A stretch of DNA of 64,000 nt from the NCBI RefSeq assembly GCF_037975245.1, contig NC_092568.1:15328501-15392500 (forward strand), read 5' to 3'. Source of the stretch: Apostichopus japonicus (Eukaryota > Echinodermata > Holothuroidea > Aspidochirotida > Stichopodidae). A model generated the notes under the pieces. That model made no database searches, was not told the origin of the DNA, and worked only from the letters and a program-made list of their open reading frames with translations. Below, one piece after another: positions 58,987-64,000 of this stretch (positions are counted from its first letter, which is position 1; every line of letters begins with the position of its first letter). The translations under genes and the position numbers were made by a program.

Positions 58987-59096
58987 TTAAAGAATGAATA
59001 TGGGGTTTACCTGCCAACGACAGAAAAACTTGGAGTAGACAAGGCAAAATCCGACACAACAAAGGCCAGGAATCTGATCTGTACGATTTTACACAG
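58987..59096 (+). CDS. possible BEN-domain exon
   Basis: After a pyrimidine-rich tract and AG, the frame reads LKNEYGVYLPTTEKLGVDKA, then KSDTTKARNLICTILHR, ending at GTAGCA. The pattern (G-YLP, then K--T-KARNL---L) resembles the N-terminal half of BEN DNA-binding domains. A following segment from about 59110 could continue SIKGNVARGKGAS before a stop, also BEN-like. The evidence is one short motif from memory. Confidence 0.3.
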
Positions 59097-59099
59097 GTA

Positions 59100-62000
59100 G
59101 CATTGTTACAATGCAGCATCAAGGGAAACGTGGCCAGGGGTAAAGGTGCCAGTACAAAATGAGGCTCCGAGGGAAACCACCCTTAGGCCCAGAGGAGGGA
59201 ATGCCATCATTGGTAAGTTTGGAGTTCATTCCCATATTCGGTCTACTTAAAAATGTAGAGATATGACAGAGGAAGCAAATGCTTTTACATGCAATCTCCC
59301 ATCCAAGTCCCCCCCCCCTCCCTCCAAAAAAAGTTGAAAGTGCAAAGGCAGGGTCTCTAGATTCATGTTTATATTAGTCTTAATTACTTTCAAAAGAAGA
59401 ACTTGACTCCTCATTCACCTAAAAGGAGGACATTTTTGTATTTATTTCATATAGTACTGTACAAGGAGAGAACAAAGGTTAAATGGATAGGAATGATTAC
59501 CTCAGATGAAGATAATATACCTTATACACCTCACTGTATGAGTCACGCATCATGTAAGGTTTAAGAGTAGAGGAAACTGATTTTACACAAACCGGAACAG
59601 ATTCTGTATTTTGTAGCAAGTAATAGTGCTTGGCTTGCTATAAATTGTGTTCATCAGACGAATCCATTACTTTTATAAGCAAACATTTTAGAGTGTAGTT
59701 AAGTCAATGTGTAATTCCAAACAGCGCTTGTTATGCAAAGTCCACCAGTAGTTTCTCATGAAGTGCTGATCACAATGGGCCAATTACCAAATTGTTAACT
59801 GCACATGTTTATTTGTAAAACCACGACATAAGGGATTCCATGTTCTTTATACAACAGATTACGTCATCCTTTTATATGCAATGAGCACCAGGCTATCAGA
59901 GTTGCGTGGAACCCTCCTGTCTGTGGCTGATGACGAGGAGACGCAACTGGACTTAGGTTGGTAGGATTTTATTGCACATAATGTAGTTTTCCTTATATAA
60001 ATATTTTGAATGGAGCATTCCAAACACTTCTCTCGCCAATATATGAGGGTGCTATTGTAACCAGAGCATAACATAGTTAATGTTTTGTATAGTTATAGTT
60101 TTCTTTTATTTTCCTACTTTTGTTTTTATTCATTTGATCATTTCCTTTATTTTCTTGTTTTTGTTTTTATTCATTTAACAATGAATAACCTTTACTTGGT
60201 AGATTGAGGATTTCCCTTCATTTTCACTTTTATTGCTAACTTCTGAATGGCAACAGTTAGTGGTCGGGTGGCCCTGTGCGATCTGTCTCTTTCTTAAACT
60301 AAGTAATTGTTTTGTGTGGTCCCATTTTCTAGGAATATATGAATGGCTCCAAGAGTCTATCCCTTTTCAGAACTGTGGGTGAAATAGACAGTTTTATAAC
60401 TTTTTTGGTTAGATAGGAATGTGTTGGTGATAGATGATTATTGTAAATGTACCTTAGGACACCATAAGTTTAGTAATGTGTCTGGTAAATTATTTATTAA
60501 GTATTAATTGACAGCTGGTTGGTCACTGGACCTCAGACACCAGGAAGTGGAGGGCAAGCTGGTTAAGAGTAAGAGGGGAAGTTGAGACAAAGGCTAAATC
60601 ATGAATATTCAATAAACCAACCTTTGTGTTTAATTGGTTTAAGGTGGTCATGTGTGAGCTGCCTTGCACTATTGTTATGGGATGTATTCCTATTATTATG
60701 GGATGTATTCTTATTATTATGGGATGTACTTCTAATTATTATGGGATGGAATGAATAGGGTATGATGGTAGGGGGAAAGTTAAGAAAAGACACTGACGTC
60801 GAGTTTGTAATAGTTAGAGGAGAAGGATTAAGTTTGATATAGAAGGGCACGAGATCATAATTATTTTCTTAGACTAACTTCACCAGTAATAGAAAAGAGG
60901 ACCAGTATTAAATTAATTAGAAGTAAGTAGACACTTTAAGCTATTTACCTATGGAGTTTTTATAGAAGTTTAGTGAATACATCGAGCTTGTTTTACAAAT
61001 GGATATTTTAGTTTAGTAAACACCTGGAACTGTTTTACATGAAGATTTCATATTTAATGAAAGTTCATCACCCGAAGCTGTACCAATGGAGGCAGACCTA
61101 TACTTCATCCTGTGCATGATCTGGCAACCCTATTATTTATGTTGTGATGGAACTATAAATCCCCATTTTAATTATACGTCCTTGTTTGGATCCGGAGTGA
61201 ACCCCTGCAATGACCCAACCCAAGTGATGAACAGCCCCCGCTAGTGACCGAAACTGAGACGCCCCAAGAGGTTATTTCCCCGAGTCGCGAGCTATTCAGA
61301 GAACCACCCTACTCCAGCGACGCCCCCACTAAGTGAACCGCCCTAGAAGTTTCCCAAGGAGACAATTTTGTTTTCAGATTGTATTCGGTCGACCCGCGCC
61401 GCGATTTTGTTATTATTTCGTTGGGACTGATAAGTATTTTTTCCATTAAGTTCAGTGGAGTCGTTATAAGAAGTAAGAGCTCCGAGATATGTAAGTTACA
61501 GCCATTTTTATAATTTTACATTAAGTTTAAGTAACCCCATTGATATAAATACAACGTCCATGTGCATAGTAAACACACCACTTTACCTTAATTTGTTTGT
61601 TTTGTGTGAGCATTCCGCCTTTTTAAGTTGTCCCCAAGATCTCAGAGTAATCCGGCCCTACCCTCATGGGAAGGTGCCACTCGTCATCTTCCCAAACCTA
61701 AATATATATTTACGTCTGGTCACTGCGTTTTTGGCCGGCTACACTATCATTATGGAAGAAAAGACACGACCAGCTTATTTGTGCACCACTTCAAGATGTT
61801 TCAATGTAATGTGTGCTTCCTAAACATTTGTTTGTATTTGTGTGAAATAGTCAACAAGGTAATCTGTTTTGTTTTATTATAAAGGTGTTAACAGTGTCCT
61901 TGTGTTAGAGTCATCTTTGGCATTATTATTAAACATTGTTTTTACCTTCTAATGTCATTAGATAGGACCTATCTGTCCATACCCAATTCTTCATGGAGAA

Positions 62001-62764
62001 GCATGGACAATACATTTCGCATTATTTTTTGTCTTGTTTCATATGATTTTAATACCCCAGAATGTGTGGATTTTATTCCTTGAGACATCCAAAATAGGGT
62101 TAAGGGGTCTTCATTTACTTTCTACTGAAGAAGAGTCTTTCTTTAACATTATCAAACCTGTATATCTTTAGTTATTGTTTTGTTGATTTCTTTCATCTTC
62201 CATACCAAAGGCTCTTTTTATTTTTGTACACTTGCCATTATAAGTCCGTCCTGATAAAATAAGTAAAGAGGGCCCAATGGGGGAAGGGGTGGGGAAAGAC
62301 TGGGCACTTAAAGTAGTTAGTTTAGATTTTCCTTCTTTGTATGAATGCCAGAAGTTTTATTTATTTTTTGCACACTTGCCATAACTAGTCAGTCCTGATG
62401 TTGCACAACAAACTATTCGGTCCTAATGTATTTGTGTGTGTCTTCGATTACATGGTATTAACTAAATTTAATAAACATGTTTACTGGTACATTAATGGTC
62501 TTCTGTAATTTTTCGAGTGGCCAAAATTCTAAAATTATTAGACTAAATAAATTGCATCCAAATTGAACTTCAAATGCTTTAGGTTAAACTTTTAACAATC
62601 CAAAATGTTCAACATAAAATTCAGTTTTGCAGCAAACAGAATCAGTGTAGAGTTGCAGCTGATGAAAATAAACTTGAAATTTCATGTATTATATATAATT
62701 ATATGTATTATGATTGCCATTTACCTTAACCATGTCAAGTTTGACTGCACTATATTAAAACTAG
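59100..62764. other. non-coding stretch
   Basis: Apart from the 21-bp repeat, little is recognisable. At 61205-61340 a Pro/Thr/Glu-rich frame (VTETETPQEVISPSRELFRE) in CpG-containing DNA could be the end of a retroelement polyprotein, but no other part is visible. Confidence 0.35.
60671..60750 (+). repeat. 21-bp tandem repeat, about 3.5 copies
   Basis: Unit TTATGGGATGTATTCCTATTA with minor changes, read directly. Non-coding. Confidence 0.85.
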
Positions 62765-63065
62765 TAAATCATAGATAATTGTAACCAAAATTAGCCAGAT
62801 AAAATTGTTTATGGGCCATATAGAAATTTATCTGGATTTGCTCTCTATCAATCATATACAGTTTTATCTGGCCCAGTATGGATGCAATAAAATTTAACCA
62901 GATAAAATATTATATGGGTCATATAAAACTTATTTTATATCAAGTTATATCTGCCCAATTTTTTATCTGGCCAGATATAAATTACAGATCTGGAGCAGAT
63001 CTGGCCCAGATTGATATTCCAGATCTGGCCAAGATCTGGATTCTTAAATCTAGCCCAGATTTTGG
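62765..63065 (+). repeat. CCAGAT/ATCTGG motif cluster
   Basis: More than a dozen CCAGAT(A/C) or ATCTGG words in 300 bp, including palindromic AGATCTGG-type copies (CAGATCTGGAGCAGATCTGG, CCAGATCTGGCCAAGATCTGG). First half uses CCAGATAAAAT/ATATGGGCCATAT, second half AGATCTGGCCCAGAT. The appearance is the same as the subterminal arrays of E2, E4 and E5. Neither terminus was identified. Confidence 0.7.
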
Positions 63066-63069
63066 ACTT

Positions 63070-64000
63070 GCTCAAGCATACAACTGAAAAATGTTTCATA
63101 AGCAATTGCTTGGGCTTTTGGGAATGAGATTTAACAACTAACCAAACGTGGTAAAGAATATCATGATTTGTGCACCAATCAGGCCTAGTTATGTGTTAGC
63201 TGTGGAACTGCTGTTCGCCATTTAACATAATGTTTTATTACACAATTCAGAGTGCTCGGGGTGAATTAGCCAATTATGATATCAATGTAATTATAGGCCA
63301 GGAAATAATTGCTTACGCCACACAGACTGAAACGAAAACAAACCAATTTTATTTCTAGGCTTGTTAACAATATGCAGGCTAGAGCTACTGTACCGTGCTG
63401 CGGTTTCGTGTCCAGAAGCCGGTGTGAAAAATAAGTTGCAATATGCGATGTAATGTATAAATAACCTTTCTTAAATGTGACCATCACTGTGCAAATAGAG
63501 GTTAAGCGTTTCCCACGTGTAAACTAACATAGGCCTGTGACAGAAATCATCTTTCCTACGAAACGGCCAGGGCTAACCACAGCCATAGTGTGTATCATAT
63601 ACTGTAAGTTACAGATATTACCTCAGATGCCACTATGAGCTGCCTCGATTTGGGCGGGTTGAGAAGCCCTAGATTGCAACACTTTCCTTCCATTTAGGAA
63701 TGAGAGAGTTCCATTTTCAGCCAGTCTGAAGACTGACTTTGTCTCCGTCAGATCCTTCCGGGTTTTTCTTTTACCACTTGGATAGTTTCTCATCTCTTAG
63801 GATATTAGCTATTTGTCAGACGATTTCTGCGAACTTTTCCATTTTTAGTTATGAATTGACTTACTGATAAATATACAGAAGCCGAATGCGAAAAATCGCT
63901 AATAATACGGATACTGCCAGAGTCCATTACTGATTATTTGTTTACTACTTTAATGTATCTGCTAGCGGACATTGTGTTCGGGGAGACACAATTTATAACA
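63070..64000. other. non-coding stretch at window end
   Basis: No gene, RNA or repeat supported. Confidence 0.35.

Noticed and set aside
61205-61420. End of a retroelement polyprotein
   Set aside because: Only a short Pro/Thr/Glu-rich frame is visible; no LTR, integrase tail motif or polypurine tract could be defended.

Overview
The window is animal genomic DNA: AT-rich, intron-containing, with very low coding density and a large load of transposable elements. The frequent AGGCCTA words, the AGGTCA-containing dispersed repeats and the mix of element families (Kolobok-like, Penelope, CR1/L2-type LINE, Gypsy, tRNA-SINE, YqaJ, protein-primed polymerase relics) suggest a marine invertebrate deuterostome, most likely an echinoderm. 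That assignment is an inference from composition and remembered family content; no search was run.

Layout. 1-6705 is the right part of a degenerate element: C-terminal exons of a SAM-associated multicopy gene family (1451-2958), then a TTTAC/GTAAA tandem array ending in CAGTG next to TA. 10.6-11.3 kb is a Gypsy integrase tail. 12236-16118 is a 3.9 kb element with 23-bp terminal inverted repeats, flanking TA and clustered TTGGGCAAA motifs; it carries the N-terminal exons of the same kind of gene. 19288-25470 is a 6.2 kb element flanked by TTAA, with a decayed THAP transposase on + and a decayed P2X7-type cysteine-rich domain gene on -. 26.9-31.4 kb is a broken LINE on the - strand with an open ORF1.

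33.7-36.2 kb holds a Penelope relic with an inverted partial copy. 36.4-37.6 kb is a family-B DNA polymerase pseudogene. 38.8-44.2 kb holds the best host-like gene model: five - strand exons with consistent splice phases, similar to G2E3-like proteins. 44.3-45.3 kb is a LINE endonuclease fragment next to an 18-bp tandem array. 46.3-46.6 kb is a tRNA-derived SINE. 47492-48855 is a non-autonomous element made of GGTAAA/TTTACC motifs; its pre-insertion site survives in a diverged copy of the flanking repeat at 34.8 kb. 49395-54654 is a 5.3 kb element with TTGGGCCCA arrays, containing a truncated SGNH-hydrolase gene and a nested repeat. 54.8-56.3 kb is a YqaJ nuclease pseudogene. The rest is sparse, with a possible BEN-domain exon at 59.0 kb and a CCAGAT motif cluster at 62.8-63.1 kb.

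The main theme is a set of elements that share an architecture (TA-type target duplication in the clear cases, short CACTSTWAAAA or CCCAGC termini, dense arrays of a short palindromic motif near the ends) but each uses a different motif. One pair carries complementary parts of a SAM-associated gene, and I see no recognisable transposase in them.
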